Shown piece by piece: positions 1 through 10,929 of a stretch of DNA of 64,000 nucleotides. The DNA is taken from assembly GCA_034440575.1 (NCBI GenBank), contig JAOTOL010001469.1, positions 1-64,000 on the forward strand, read 5' to 3'. This DNA is from Imbricaverruca yamaguchii (taxonomy: Eukaryota; Arthropoda; Thecostraca; Neoverrucidae). Position 1 is the first letter of the stretch; each line of letters opens with the position of its first letter. The notes beneath the pieces are model-generated. The model ran no database searches. It saw only the letters and a list, made by a program, of their open reading frames with translations, and was not told where the DNA came from. The position numbers and the translations under genes were made by a program.

Positions 1-660
1 AATGAGCCCCAAAATCTGCCTTGCACAGTCGCTATCAGTCACTCTCAGTCGACATGGCTACTCATTTACTAGTCGCCGTCCGTGCCAAGTCGTTGAAGTA
101 TGCGGGTTTTCACGGTCGCTTTAAGAACCGTCGGTCATGTCCGTGGGTCGCTTCTATGTAGTCGCTATTTTGTTGGTCAGTATAGGCTGTGTCGCTATGT
201 GGTACGTGCATAACCATCTGCATGCTTCCCTGTTTCTGTTGTGGTGTGCAGTCCAGTGCCCGATGCCATATTTAGGTTACGAATATCCCCCACTCCGAAG
301 GCCATGCGTTAACCAACTACGCTGCCGATCTGATTTCTGTGCATTGTCAGTGTGTTTTCCCTTAACTAAGTACGCCATAATTAGGGGAATTGGTGCCCAT
401 CGTGCCTCGCAGTTGGCACTGCTGATGGTGGCAGATAACAAATGGCGGTGACTTTGGCCCAGGAGTGCACCGACTTGATCCAATTCATCGTCAATACGAG
501 GATACGGCCATATTGCAGTACCTGGCAAAATATTGCTCTGTGTTGTCATAGGCGTGGTCCATATGATTTAGCGCAACAAGGGCTTGGTTATTGGTTTTAC
601 GACACACCGATCGTTGAGTCATATAGCCGCATCGAAGTCTATGGCAAGTGCAGGCGACTG
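1..660. other. Left-edge sequence, presumed GALNT intron
   Basis: No exon encoding the next expected block (VGLRxKLxCKxFxWYL) was found on either strand. It probably belongs to intron 7 of the GALNT gene. The short open frames here have no recognisable content. Confidence 0.5.
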
Positions 661-662
661 AC

Positions 663-849
663 CTGGATTGACCTTGAAGTAGAAGTCTGCCCACTTGCCC
701 AGCCAGACACTGGCGACACGCGCGAGGTTATGGTGCAACACACCGCCGACGCCCCCCTTCCGGGGGAACGTGTACGGCGAGTTCTTACGGAATATGTGGC
801 CCACGTGTGAACACGGATGGATCTCCACACTTCCGCCGCACATCCATAC
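663..849 (-). CDS. GALNT exon 7: last exon in the window
   Basis: Acceptor CTCACCAG|GTATGG at 850/849. Encodes [20 protein letters not shown] and the [11 protein letters not shown] to [16 protein letters not shown] block. His380 matches the third Mn ligand of GALNT1 by spacing from the DXH His. Donor CCAG|GTCAGT, phase 1. The acceptor and first 19 exon bases are triplicated in the preceding intron. The following exon was not found in bases 1-660. Confidence 0.95.
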
Positions 850-3800
850 CTGGTGAGTACAGATCAAGTCAGGTCAAATCACACCGACATCTGGGGCGCA
901 AGCTAGGTCAAGTTACACGCCTCAGACACGTTCCGCCGCACATCCATACCTGGTGAGTACAGATCAAGTCAGGTCAAATCACACCGACATCTGGGGCGCA
1001 AGCTAGGTCAAGTTACACGCCTCAGACACGTTCCGCCGCACATCCATACCTGGTGAGTACAGATCAAGTCAGGTCAAATCACACCGACATCTGGGGCACA
1101 AGCTAGGTCAAGTTACACGCCTCAGACACGCAAAATGCTTGTAATTATGGAAAGCATCACGTGGGTTGAATACTAGAGTGCTTCGGTGGCACTTACCCGA
1201 AGCGACATCTCGATGTTTTCGCCTCCCCAGATGTCCATATCGCGATCATACGAGCCGGACTGGTAGAAAAAGTCCCTGCCGATGGCGAAAAGTCCGCCAG
1301 CCATCGCCGGTGTCCTGCGCGAATCGCAAAGGTCAGAGGACGCGCCCCTGTTTCAGGGTCATGCTCGCGTCACCCAGGTGGCAACACACCGCTCGGCTCT
1401 CGATGGACGGTCACAGAGCTATGACCAGGTAGGCAACGGCAGCCCTGTCCTTGCCTGGCAATCTAGCACTGATTGTTTGTCGTCAGCCAGACTATCGCAC
1501 CAGCCAATAGCTTTACCAAACGTCAGAATAGAGCTCGGCAAACCTTCCCACGCATGCGTTTTACCACACACATATGCTTAGACGTCCATAACTGCTCCTT
1601 CCAAGCACATTCACACACAACACGCTATAACTCCGAGCCAATATGCACAGGTAGAAGTATAAGCGCACTGCAGAAGTACCTGAACGGCGCCATGTTGTCC
1701 TTCCTCCTGGCGTTAATCTCCTTCTCGCCGAGGGTGAACCAGCGGAAGTGGAGCTGCCAGTTGAAGCCGCCCCAGTGCAGCTCGAAGCTGCGCGTGTAGG
1801 CGAACGTGTCATCGTTGATGATGTCGATGACGGGACACACCACCGACTTAGGGCTGGCCGCGATCCGCGCGAGCAGGGGCTCCAGCCAGCCTGCGACACC
1901 CAGCACAGGTCAGCTTCCCGCCAGAGGTCATCCAGACTAACTGAGACAGGCGGCGGGCGCCAGCGCCAGCGTGACAATGCAGCTGCTGCCGGCTCTCTGT
2001 CACCGGCTACCTCTGGCTATTTATGGCTACACATGGTTACCATGGCCACTGCGGTATTGCCCCTGTGGTATGAATGAGATATCGCTGCAGCCAGAGGTAT
2101 CGAACTATAGCCAGTTTTAACTGGCTGCAGCTCGATACCTCTGGTAACTATCCTCGGCTACCATTGATTACCCTTGGCTAGTTCTGGCAGCTTCTGGCTA
2201 ATGCTAAGGACCTCTGGTGGATAAGTCTTGCTAGTATTAGCTACCTCTGGCCAAAGGTGTGGTTTCTAAAACAATATTGTGGGTGCCGAAGCAGACCTTA
2301 GGCTGCTTTAATCCAGTGCTTTCCAGGCTCCCAGCCAAATGATCAGGCTTCCGCAAATTATTGTACGCGACCGAATACCCACAACAAGAGAGGAAACCAC
2401 AGCTTTGCCCATTACATACCCATAACCACATCTACCTGCATATCTCCCCTGTCCTCTGTCCAGCCCATGTAGAAGGGACGCAGCAGAACAGCTGAAGTGA
2501 TGTACCAGCCGGATAGCTGCAACGTTATGCCAACCATACAACAGGAGCAATATCCCAGCCGGATAGCCGTATCGATATATCAGCCGTTCACCAGGAGAAA
2601 TATCCTAGCCGGACGGCAGTATCGATATATCAGCCGTTCACCAGGAGCAATATCCTAGCCGGACAGATGTATCGATATCTCTGCCATTCACCAGGAGGAG
2701 CAATATCCTAGCCAGACAGCTGCAATGCTATGCCAGGCATTCAGCAGGAGCAGTGCCCCAGCCAGACTGCTGCAACTCAATGTCAGCCATACAAAAGAAG
2801 CGATATCCCAGACGGACGGCTGTAGCGCTATGGCAGCCATGCACCAGGAGCAATATCCCAGACGGACGGCTGTAGCGCTATGACAGCCATGCAACAGGAG
2901 CAATATCCCAGACGGACGGCTGTTTCGCCATCAACGGAGCAATATCCCGACGGCGAGCGCTATGGCAGCCATGCAACAGGCATCCCAGAGGAGTGCCATG
3001 CACCATGCAAGAGGAGCAATATCCCAGACGGACGGCTGTAGCGCTATGACAGCCATGCACCAGGAGCAATACCCATGCCGAGCAGCTGTAACGCTGTATC
3101 AGCCACTCAGCGGGAGCGATATCGCAACCCCGACTAACCCTCGGTGCATTCGCAGTGGGCGTCCAGAAAGACGAGCACGTTGCCGGTCGCCTCCTGTGCG
3201 CCCATCAGGCGGGCCCGGATCAGACCGGTGCGCTCCTGGATGCGGACCACGCGCGCCGGCACCGACAGGCGCGCCAGGTACTCGTCCAGCGGACGGCCCA
3301 GGAAGCTGCGCTCGCTGGCGTCGTCCACCAGCAGCACCTCCTTGAGCAGCGCCGCCGGCGACCGGTTGATGGCGCTGTGCACCGTGCGCAGCAGCGTCGA
3401 CCACGCCTCGTTGTGGAACACGATGATGACGGAGGCCGACGAGAGCGTGCTGATGTCGTAGCGCTTCTCCTGGCACCTGCGCGCGCAGAGGTGTGAGGTG
3501 GCTTCTCCGGGCGGAGACTGACGGACGTTGGCTGGTGCTGCGTGTGTTTTGTTAATGTTCGACATCGCGCACGTGGGAGTTTTTGACGATCTATGAGAAG
3601 GGCTGGCTCAGTTTTTGTCAACAAGCCCCTGACAATCTGGTCTCACTTGCCATAAGATAGTAGCATGTATACACATACAGGGTGGTTGACTAGTAAGATC
3701 ATGGTGGGAAAATGTTACTTTCAGACGTATATTCAACATTGAGCAATAAATCATTAACGTAATTTCTTGTATTCGTGTACGGGAGTGGGGGACCTTGACG

Positions 3801-6800
3801 TTTCATTCGAGTGTCATTTCGAACAATTTGCGCAAGCTTTGGAAAGCTCGGCAATATTTCTTAACATTCTCTCTAATGCCTTTGACGAGCAGCCAAATAA
3901 GGTAAGCTATGGTCCGAGTGCGGATTCACTAGTCATGGAGATTTTGAAGGAACCCTTCAGCTCATAAATGAACGCATGCCCTTTCTGGTTAATATCCGAA
4001 GTGCAGAACAAGGTTGATGTTAACTAACGTCTTTGGTGTCGGGTCGCTCGTGTTTTCTGGTTCTCAACAGCTGAATACCGAACAAAGATAGGGTTCAATC
4101 GAACTGAATTAAGTTTGGAATCAGACCCACAATTTTCTATTTTGGGAAAGGGCTGAGAAAGCTATTTGGAATTGATTTCCGGATAACACATAGTGCCTTG
4201 ATGCTTTCTCAGCGCTAACCACATCAAAATGCCATCTGGCTGTGAAATGTTTGCACAATTTCTCAGAGGACCAGCAAGTCAGCAAGTTGGTGTACATTGT
4301 ACGGGGGCTGGCGGCACAGTTGGTGTACATTGTACGGGGGCTGGCGGCACAGTTGGTGTACATTGTACGGGGGGGGGGGCACATTGGTGAATTGTACGGG
4401 GGCTGGCGGCACAGTTGGTGTACATTGTACGGGGGCTGGCGGCACAGTTGGTGTACATTGTACGGGGGCTGGCGGCACAGTTGGTGTACATTGTACGGGG
4501 GCTGGCGGCACAGTTGGTGTACATTGTACGGGGGCTGGCGGCACAGTTGGTGTACATTGTACGGGGGCTGGCGGCACAGTTGGTGTACATTGTACGGGGG
4601 CTGGCGGCACAGTTAATTTACACGCGACATTGGTGACAATCAAGTACTGTTCAGCTGCACTGCCTGAATAAATGTCAGCTCCATGCCGATGGTGGAAAGT
4701 CGCCTACGTTGTTTTTCTGGCGTCTGGCAGTGATCGGTTGACAGAGATGCGGTCCGAAGCCACCAGATTGAACTCGTTGATGCGGTAGAGCCGGCGCATT
4801 TTGTCCGCCAGTGCCGACGGGATGATGACCGGCTGGCCGCGCTCGCCCGCGCCAGGAATCGGCATGTAGTCGTTGGTGTTGAGAACCTCTGCGGGCGGAG
4901 AGGTCAGGTCAGGTCTGTGGCAGAAGCGGACTCAGACGTTGGTTTGTTTGAAAGGCAAAGCGTTGCTAAACACGCTGCACAAGCGGCCGAATGCTCCACG
5001 AAGGCTCGTGGTCGAAATGGCGTCTTTGTGCAGTTTATCGAGGATGCCAAATTACGCCAGGCGAGTCCAATGTACAGAAATAGAACGCACTAGCACTTGC
5101 ATACCTGCATACCTATGAATGAATTCACACTATGTATGTACTTGTATACGCTTGTAGTGTACTAATTAATAATGCCACATACTGATTGAGTGACCTAGCC
5201 GCAAGTGTAGGAGCACTTGGGTCGATTTGAACTTGGCCACCCTACTTGTCAAAATAGGAGCTCGTAAGCAAAGTGCAACAAATGCGTATAATGAACATGA
5301 AACGGATTTGATTCCAAATGTGTTTTCAACCGTCCGCGTTGGTCTGCAACGTTGTTATCATTATGATGCATTATTGATGTAATTAACTTCCTTACATTAT
5401 TGAACATTAAAAAAAAAAAATTGATCCGAGTTGTTGCTGGGGCGGGTTTTAAGCAGAGCTTGTTGGGTGAACCCTGGCCCCCCCACCCGATCCATGAGTA
5501 GTTCGGCAGATTTAGACCGAAAGCTAAACGTCCCGCCAACACACCCACACCCCCCCCCGGGACCCCCCCCCCCCTTTTCGGGCCCCCCCCCAAAAACACC
5601 CCCCCCCGGGGGGAAAAAAAAAAACCCCCAAAAACCAAAACAAACCCTTTAAAAAAAAGAGGGGGGGAAGGCACTGTACCATTGCGACATCGATTGCGAC
5701 ATCGTTTTGATATTCTGGAGGATCCCCCACCCTCTTGGGTTATTTTACGATACATTGAACTGCAAGGTCATACAGCGTCTCCAACCTTTCACGCCGATTG
5801 ATAACGGATGGATTCGATAATCCCGCCAGTTGTGGGATGCGAACTCGTAACTTACGTCAAGCAATTTTCAAAACAGACAACCCGGCAGGAAAAATTCAAA
5901 ACGAAGCTTTCCGCCAACTGTCCACCAATAGGGCCAATTAACTGTGGATGGATAATGCGAGGCTGAAATAGCTCAGCAATCCAGGTTTTTAAGTCCTTAT
6001 TTTCAAGACACGTTTTCTGATTGAAAAGGGAAAAGGATGACTTAACATTAGAGCGGTACCAAACCTGAATGGTCAGGACTCCCGAATTACACGGAAAATT
6101 TAGCCGTGGACGGGGAACTAGAATGTATGGTCTTACGCCCCATTTCGATGCTATGCTCCATAAAAATAATGTATGTAGGGTTGTTAAAAATGATTAGGCA
6201 TGAAAATACTTCGTTAAAATAAGGACAATGAATGATTTAATTAGGAAAAGGCGAATAGTTTGAAGATGTTAAAAGCATTTCATGCCTGCTTCTCTCACTA
6301 AGCACTTACTCAGCCGAATGAAATAGTGAAGATTACTGTGTAGATTACTCCGGTAGTGAACTTCCTGCACAACAACTTTTATTAGCCTAGGTCCATGCCT
6401 TCGGGGCCAAATAAGGTCGAGATCTGCCGCGCCACACCGCGCCGCCGCGCCATGTGACCTCTTGTGACCTTGAACGCCCGGTGGCCGGGCGGCTGGCAAT
6501 AGGTCGGTCGACTTCGCAAAACCGCATATCCTATGTTTACCGCTGAAGTTCAAAATAATGTTTTTTCCATAGGATGCGCTTATTATTTTTGAAATATTGT
6601 CCAAAAAACAGGAGGGGTTGGCTCATTCCCTTCCCTCCCAATGCGCGTGTTAAGCAAATGTATCTCTTTAAGTTGCCAATGCAGAGTATCTGTTTCATGC
6701 TGTAATTGAATGTAATAAGACAACCTCTAGATCTAATCAGCTTTATATTAAAATAATTATCAACGTGGAATCATGTGACAAGAAATTATCCTAAACCTAT

Positions 6801-9800
6801 TTCAGGTTCATATTACGAGATGTAGCTGCCATGTGAGGGCTGCCAAAAATGCAATGTTCCACTGTTCAATGCAATCAGTATCTAGCTTTCAACTACTTTC
6901 TTCGTCGAACGGATTTGCCTCATAGCATCAATATCAAACTCACCAAAATCAGCACCAGTCCTTTTGTCAAAACGTTGGTGAAGTTTAGGAGCCTGTGACC
7001 ACTTTGAGTTAAGTGAACCACCCTTTCAGACCAGATCAGAATTCCAACCATCGCACAAATTCACAGTCTGTGAATCCAGTTGAAAACATTCCAGAATGGG
7101 AACCGATGTGCATTGAAATAGTTGCCAGGGGGTTCTTTCTTGTTGTACATCTACAATATTGAATCATGTCACATCTAGATGAACAGACCATATTCCAGGA
7201 TGCCGTGCTGTGGATTTCTTTGGCGGCACTTGTGAATGGCGTTCAAAACCGTTGGGAGGATCTAGACAACGTTGGAAGGGCCCTACCTAAAAGACTGGAG
7301 TTGCAGTGGCATTGTATGGCTATGTAGCTGGTGACGAGCGACAGGTCGTTACAGGTGCGTGTCAAGTGCATTGTGCTGAAGGACGCGTGGGTAAGGCAGT
7401 GGAGACGCCGGTGGACGGGTGGCAGGCTCTGCAGCAGGCGCGGGTGGACGGGTGGCAGGCTCTGCAGCAGGCGCGGGTGGACGGGTGGCAGGCTCTGCAG
7501 CAGGCGCGGGTGGACGGGTGGCAGGATCTGCAGCAGGCGCGGGTGGACGGGCTGGCAGACTCTGCAGCAGGCGCGGGTGGACGGGTGGCAGGCTCTGCAG
7601 CAGGCGCGGGTGGACGGGTGGCAGGCTCTGCAGCAGGCGCGGGTGGACGGGTGGCAGGCTCTGCAGCAGGCGCGGGTGGACGGGTGGCAGGCTCTGCAGC
7701 AGGCGCGGGTGGACGGGTGGCATGCTCTGCAGCAGGCGCGGGTGGACGGGTGGCAGGCTCTGCAGCAGGCGAGGGTGGACGGGTGGCAGACTCTGCAGCA
7801 GGCGCCGGTGGACGGGTGGCAGGCTCTGCAGCAGGCGCGGGTGGAGGGTGGCGGCTCGCAGCAGGCGCGGTGGACGGGTGGCAGCCTAGAGGCGCGGGTG
7901 GACGGTGGCAGGCTCTGCGCAGGCGCGGTGGACGGGTGGCAGGCTCTGCAGCAGGCGCCGGTGGACGGGTGGCAGACTCTGCAGCAGGCGCGGGTGGACG
8001 GGTGGCAGGCTCTGCAGCAGGCGCGGGTGGACGGGTGGCAGGCTCTGCAGCAGGCGCGGGTGGACGGGTGGCAGGCTCTGCAGCAGGCGCGGGTGGACGG
8101 GTGGCAGGCTCTGCAGCAGGCACGGTGGACGGGTGGCGGGTGGACGGGTGGCGGCTCTGCGCGGCGCGGTGGCGGGTGGGGTCGCGGGGGGTGGACGGTG
8201 GCAACTGCAGCAGGCACGACCAGCTCACGTTGTGTCAGGTTCTCCGGGGCTGGGTCGCCCTGATAGTGGCCGACCACCACGTGAATGCCTTTCTTGTTGA
8301 TGTACTCCTTTTGGTTTTTGGACTGCCTGGAAAGGTGTGGTGGCCATTAGCGACAAGTTCCCATCGACACATATCCAGAAAGTTGTTCCGTAGCGTCAGT
8401 GGCCTTGACATTTCACTTGAACAGTGCCGGAGCACAACAATAATCGGTTCTAGCTGACGGGAAACACAATACGAGTCACGAGCAGCCATACAACAATTCA
8501 ATTTAAAGCGGACGTCAGTGAACTATTCAGTACTGCTAACCCTGCCATATCTGGTTACAGCAAGACCACATCAATGGATTCCTGCGCGTGTTGTTAGCCA
8601 GCGCCAGCATAGCGTTTCCGGGCCCGTGGCCGTGAGCTGTCGGTGTCAGGTGTTAGAGGCTTGTGCGCCGAATACCATGCTGCAGTCTCCACACTCCATA
8701 CGTTGCGAACGATTCCACACTTACAGGCTACCCTGACACAGCCAGGTGCGGTGAATGGAACAGATGCTATAGCCGACCCAAAATCAACGTAGGGCTCGTA
8801 TCCGCCAGGGTTGGAAACATGATCTTGTTCCGGATGTTTGCTATCTAGAACATCATCCTCTCCAGAAAATGGTCTAGCACTCTTTTGCCAAAAAGATTGA
8901 CGAGGTTGTTTCGAAATGGTTGAAAACTGATTGATGTTCGATAAACATGCTCATACTTGGCTTCGAAGTAAACATTGAATGATTGATATTTGATGTATGA
9001 AACAGAAAAACAAGATCCTCTCAAGGAAAGTCTCTAAAAAGTATCTCCCAGTCCAGGATTGCGAAACATTAATCCGAGCCTGCCATCACCCCTCACCTAG
9101 TGATCCTAACGACATCTGGGTCTGGGTCGGCAGTGTCGATAGAGCCCTTACCTGATGATCCTAACGACATCTGGGTCTAGGTACGCAGTGTCGAGCCCTC
9201 ACCTGATGACCCTAACGACATCTGGGTCTGGGTCGGCAGTGTCGAGCCCTCACCTGATGACCCTAACGACATCTGGGTCTGTGTCGGCAGTGTCGATAGA
9301 GCCCTCACCTGATGACCCTAACGACATCTGGGTCTGGGTCGGCAGTGTCGAGCCCTCACCTGATGACCCTAACGACATCTGGGCCTAGGTCGGCAGTGTC
9401 GAGCCCTCACCTGATGACCCTAACGACATCTGGGTCTGGGTCGGCAGTGTCGAGCCCTCACCTGATGACCCTAACGACATCTGGGTCTGTGTCGGCAGTG
9501 TCGAGCCTCACCTGATGACCCTAACGACATCTGGGTCTGTGTCGGCAGTGTCGAACCCTCACCTGATGACCCTAACGACATCTGGGTCTGGGTCGGCAGT
9601 GTCGAGCCCTCACCTGATGACCCTAACGACATCTGGGTCTGGGTCGGCAGTGTCGAGCCCTCACCTGATGACCCTAACGACATCTGGGTCTGGGTCGGCA
9701 GTGTCGAGCCCTCACCTGATGACCCTAACGACATCTGGGTCTGTGTCGGCAGTGTCGAGCCCTCACCTGATGACCCTAACGACATCTGGGTCTGGGTCGG

Positions 9801-9906
9801 CAGTGTCGAAGTCGGCGCCCAAGCTGTAGAAGATGACGGCCACAGCGGCGAGCACGGTCAACAGCGCAGCAGTGGTGCGCCGGATACGGCAGCAGCAGAC
9901 ACGCAT
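663..9906 (-). CDS. Polypeptide N-acetylgalactosaminyltransferase, 5' seven exons (partial gene)
   Basis: Family GT27 enzyme: transfers GalNAc from UDP-GalNAc to Ser/Thr of secreted proteins in the Golgi, starting mucin-type O-glycans. Coding exons on the minus strand, in order: 9906-9767, 8326-8229, 4888-4708, 3476-3139, 1890-1680, 1314-1197, 849-663. All introns are GT-AG and the phases join without error, giving about 424 residues. Seen: an N-terminal membrane anchor, the DAH metal-binding motif (residues 245-247), the WGGEN motif (352-356) and HVGH (377-380, last His the expected third Mn ligand). The end of the catalytic domain and the usual ricin-type lectin domain are not in the window and should lie left of base 1. 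The exon 2 and 3 sequence recalls insect Pgant1 and vertebrate GALNT1/13, but I cannot fix the paralogue. Confidence is high for the family, moderate for the N-terminal exon. Confidence 0.93.
831..1130. repeat. 3 x 100-bp tandem repeat carrying the GALNT exon 7 acceptor
   Basis: Three almost identical 100-bp units start at 831, 931 and 1031. Read on the minus strand, each ends with the CTCACCAG acceptor and the first 19 coding bases of exon 7 (VWMCGG). Only the unit at 831-930 is continuous with the rest of the exon; the other two hold orphan acceptors at 950 and 1050. Confidence 0.97.
1197..1314 (-). CDS. GALNT exon 6: Gal/GalNAc-transferase motif
   Basis: Encodes [11 protein letters not shown] and [15 protein letters not shown], the acceptor and donor sugar-binding motif shared by GalNAc-Ts and beta4-Gal-Ts (WGGEN, residues 352-356). 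Acceptor GCGCAG|GA, donor CGG|GTAAGT, phase 0 out. Confidence 0.97.
1680..1890 (-). CDS. GALNT exon 5: catalytic domain, middle
   Basis: Acceptor GTCGCAG|GC, donor TTCAG|GTACTT. Encodes [32 protein letters not shown] and [11 protein letters not shown], standard GALNT sequence that follows the DXH segment. Phases match exons 4 and 6. Confidence 0.96.
2091..2144. repeat. 54-nt imperfect hairpin
   Basis: CCAGAGGTATCGA and its complement flank a centre reading CAGTTTTAACTG. The arms pair over about 26 bp with three mismatches and a two-base loop. It lies in GALNT intron 4 within a wider degenerate run of TACCTCTGGCTA-like motifs (about 1,990-2,250). Confidence 0.8.
2460..3125. repeat. Degenerate 50-bp minisatellite in GALNT intron 4
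   Basis: Units of about 50 bp share GACGGACGGCTGTAGCGCTA and CAGGAGCAATATCCC. They are cleanest at 2,812-3,060 and decay leftward. The array ends next to the donor of exon 4. Confidence 0.9.
3139..3476 (-). CDS. GALNT exon 4: GT-A nucleotide-sugar domain with DXH
   Basis: Largest exon (338 nt). Encodes [29 protein letters not shown], a TGLIRARL helix and FLDAHCEC. The Asp-X-His (residues 245-247) binds Mn and UDP-GalNAc in the family. Acceptor GCGCAG|GT, donor GAGG|GTTAGT. A degenerate 50-bp minisatellite starts within about 20 bp of the donor. Confidence 0.97.
4287..4617. repeat. 33-bp minisatellite, about 10 copies, GALNT intron 3
   Basis: Unit starts TTGGTGTACATTGTACGGGG and ends GCTGGCGGCACAG. 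Copies are almost identical, except one interrupted by a G-run near 4,370. It lies 91 bp intronward of exon 3. Confidence 0.97.
4708..4888 (-). CDS. GALNT exon 3: entry to catalytic domain
   Basis: Acceptor CGCAG|AG and donor AAC|GTAGGC. Encodes [12 protein letters not shown] followed by [20 protein letters not shown], the conserved block before the first Cys of the GALNT catalytic domain. Two bases carry into exon 4; the junction reads [10 protein letters not shown], equal in length to human GALNT1 LPDVRLEGCK, which supports this unusual donor. Confidence 0.92.
5550..5670. other. Homopolymer-block sequence, probably artefactual
   Basis: Runs of C, A, G and T of 4-14 bases alternate (C-runs, then A-runs, then G-runs) with no normal sequence between them. 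This differs from all flanking DNA and looks like low-quality base calling or assembly consensus rather than biology. The open frames across it should be ignored. Confidence 0.6.
5671..7400. other. GALNT intron 2, unique part
   Basis: Lies between GALNT exons 2 and 3. No exon, RNA gene or clear repeat was seen. A short GC-rich patch at 6,420-6,500 has no recognised coding content. Confidence 0.5.
7404..8200. repeat. 33-bp minisatellite, about 24 copies, GALNT intron 2
   Basis: Unit GTGGACGGGTGGCAGGCTCT plus GCAGCAGGCGCGG. It begins about 30 bp beyond the exon 2 donor. On the gene strand each unit contains CTGCTGCAG, a 3'-splice-site-like string. Some units are shortened near 7,850-7,930 and 8,120-8,190. 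Confidence 0.97.
8229..8326 (-). CDS. GALNT exon 2: stem region
   Basis: Acceptor TTTCCAG|GC at 8327/8326. Encodes a stretch with GIHVVVGHY and an NLT N-glycosylation site, resembling the stem region of insect Pgant proteins just before the catalytic domain. The donor is CAAC|GTGAGC; one base is carried into exon 3, giving NLTQQVLN across the join. Reading through this donor stays open for hundreds of codons in the adjacent 33-bp minisatellite. Confidence 0.8.
9090..9815. repeat. 51-bp minisatellite, about 14 copies, carrying the GALNT exon 1 donor
   Basis: Gene-strand unit contains GTTAGGGTCATCAG|GTGAGG and GACCCAGACCCAGATGTC. The first unit (right end) includes the last coding bases of exon 1 and its donor; the rest repeat that exon-intron junction every 51 bp, with minor variants (a 4-base insert in two units). 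The period is divisible by 3, but the frame meets TGA in every GTGAGG. Confidence 0.97.
9767..9906 (-). CDS. GALNT exon 1: cytoplasmic tail and signal anchor
   Basis: Starts ATG at 9906 and encodes a short Cys/Arg-rich tail ([10 protein letters not shown]) followed by a hydrophobic segment (residues about 12-30, [16 protein letters not shown]), the layout of a type II Golgi membrane protein. It ends ATCAG|GTGAGG with phase 2, which joins exon 2 in frame. The last roughly 42 coding bases are the first unit of the 51-bp array that fills the neighbouring intron. Upstream, a CTGCAG acceptor-like site near 9,940 leaves room for a 5'UTR intron. No homology is possible in this region, so the call rests on the anchor, the splice phase and gene order. 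Confidence 0.7.
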
Positions 9907-10051
9907 AGTGCGGCGGCGGCGTCGGCCTTAGATCCGCTCCAGACTGCAGCGGCAACACGGGAGTCAGCGGAGTCAGCTGGCGAGCGGCCGACCGGCCCAC
10001 GGTCGCCTGTCAACTCACCACTCAATAGGAACCATGACGCTCATTGCGCTA

Positions 10052-10072
10052 TCTCTCTCTCTCTCTCTCTCT

Positions 10073-10119
<47 letters not shown>

Positions 10120-10220
10120 CAGTCTCTCAGCCTGCACCTCGCTCTTTTCTGGCGGGACGGTGATGGCATGGAATAAATAAAGCCATAAGTAAATCAATAA
10201 ATGTATCAATATATGACTAA

Positions 10221-10266
<46 letters not shown>

Positions 10267-10350
10267 ATTTATTATCATTTATGTATGCATATTTATAATA
10301 TATATATGCATATATATATACATACATACATGTATATATATGTACATATA
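10052..10350. repeat. CT and AT microsatellites
   Basis: A (CT)n tract (10,051-10,072) runs into (AT)n to 10,118, and further AT-rich TATATG repeats lie at 10,225-10,345. Open frames of Ile/Tyr repeats here are spurious. Confidence 0.97.
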
Positions 10351-10859
10351 CATCATCAAACAATTAATGTTAACATGATTAGAACAAAGGGAGCACTTGA
10401 TAGCAGTAGTTGCAGCACTTGAAGCAAACATTTGTGTTGAACATAAAAATTTTGAGTAAAAGAACTTCCGACGTAGACCATAATTATTATAGACGTGAGG
10501 AAGCAGCTTATAGCTATACAGCAGCTTATGCTTGCCCTACCCACGAAATTATTCCCGATATAATTTCCATTCAGCTTAAGGTTATCAAATTTGTTTAGAA
10601 CACTGGTGAATCCTATAGAGCATGCGTTCAAGTTCAACAAGCGTGACCCCTCCACAGCCGATTGAGTTGAATGAATAATTTATGATTTCCTACAACAACA
10701 ACAACAACAAAGCTTTTTCTTGCTGGCAGATTGGGGCAACGCACGTCTACAGCTGACAAGTACTTCACAATCATAGATTTGTCTAAATTTGGGAAAAAAC
10801 CACACATATAAGTCTCACCGAAATATATGACTCCTGGAAACCAGACTTAAGCCCCTCTA

Positions 10860-10925
10860 AACCACGCGGTTGGACCGGCCAGGGGCTGGAATCCGTTCCG
10901 CTAAACCACACTCCTGGTTGTGTGG
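10860..10925 (-). repeat. Possible SINE or small-RNA-derived fragment
   Basis: The minus strand carries GTGGTTTAGCGGAACGG, followed by a GGTCCAACCGCGTGG segment. This has the look of a tRNA-derived head, but no complete A/B box pair is convincing. Recorded as tentative. Confidence 0.2.
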
Positions 10926-10929
10926 TGTA

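Noticed and set aside
137..451. 104-codon frame with a hydrophobic start
   Set aside because: Lies opposite the GALNT gene, in its presumed intron; hydrophobic start alone is weak evidence.
7243..8457. Long frames over the 33-bp array
   Set aside because: Array by-products. Only the 8,229-8,326 part is a supported GALNT exon.
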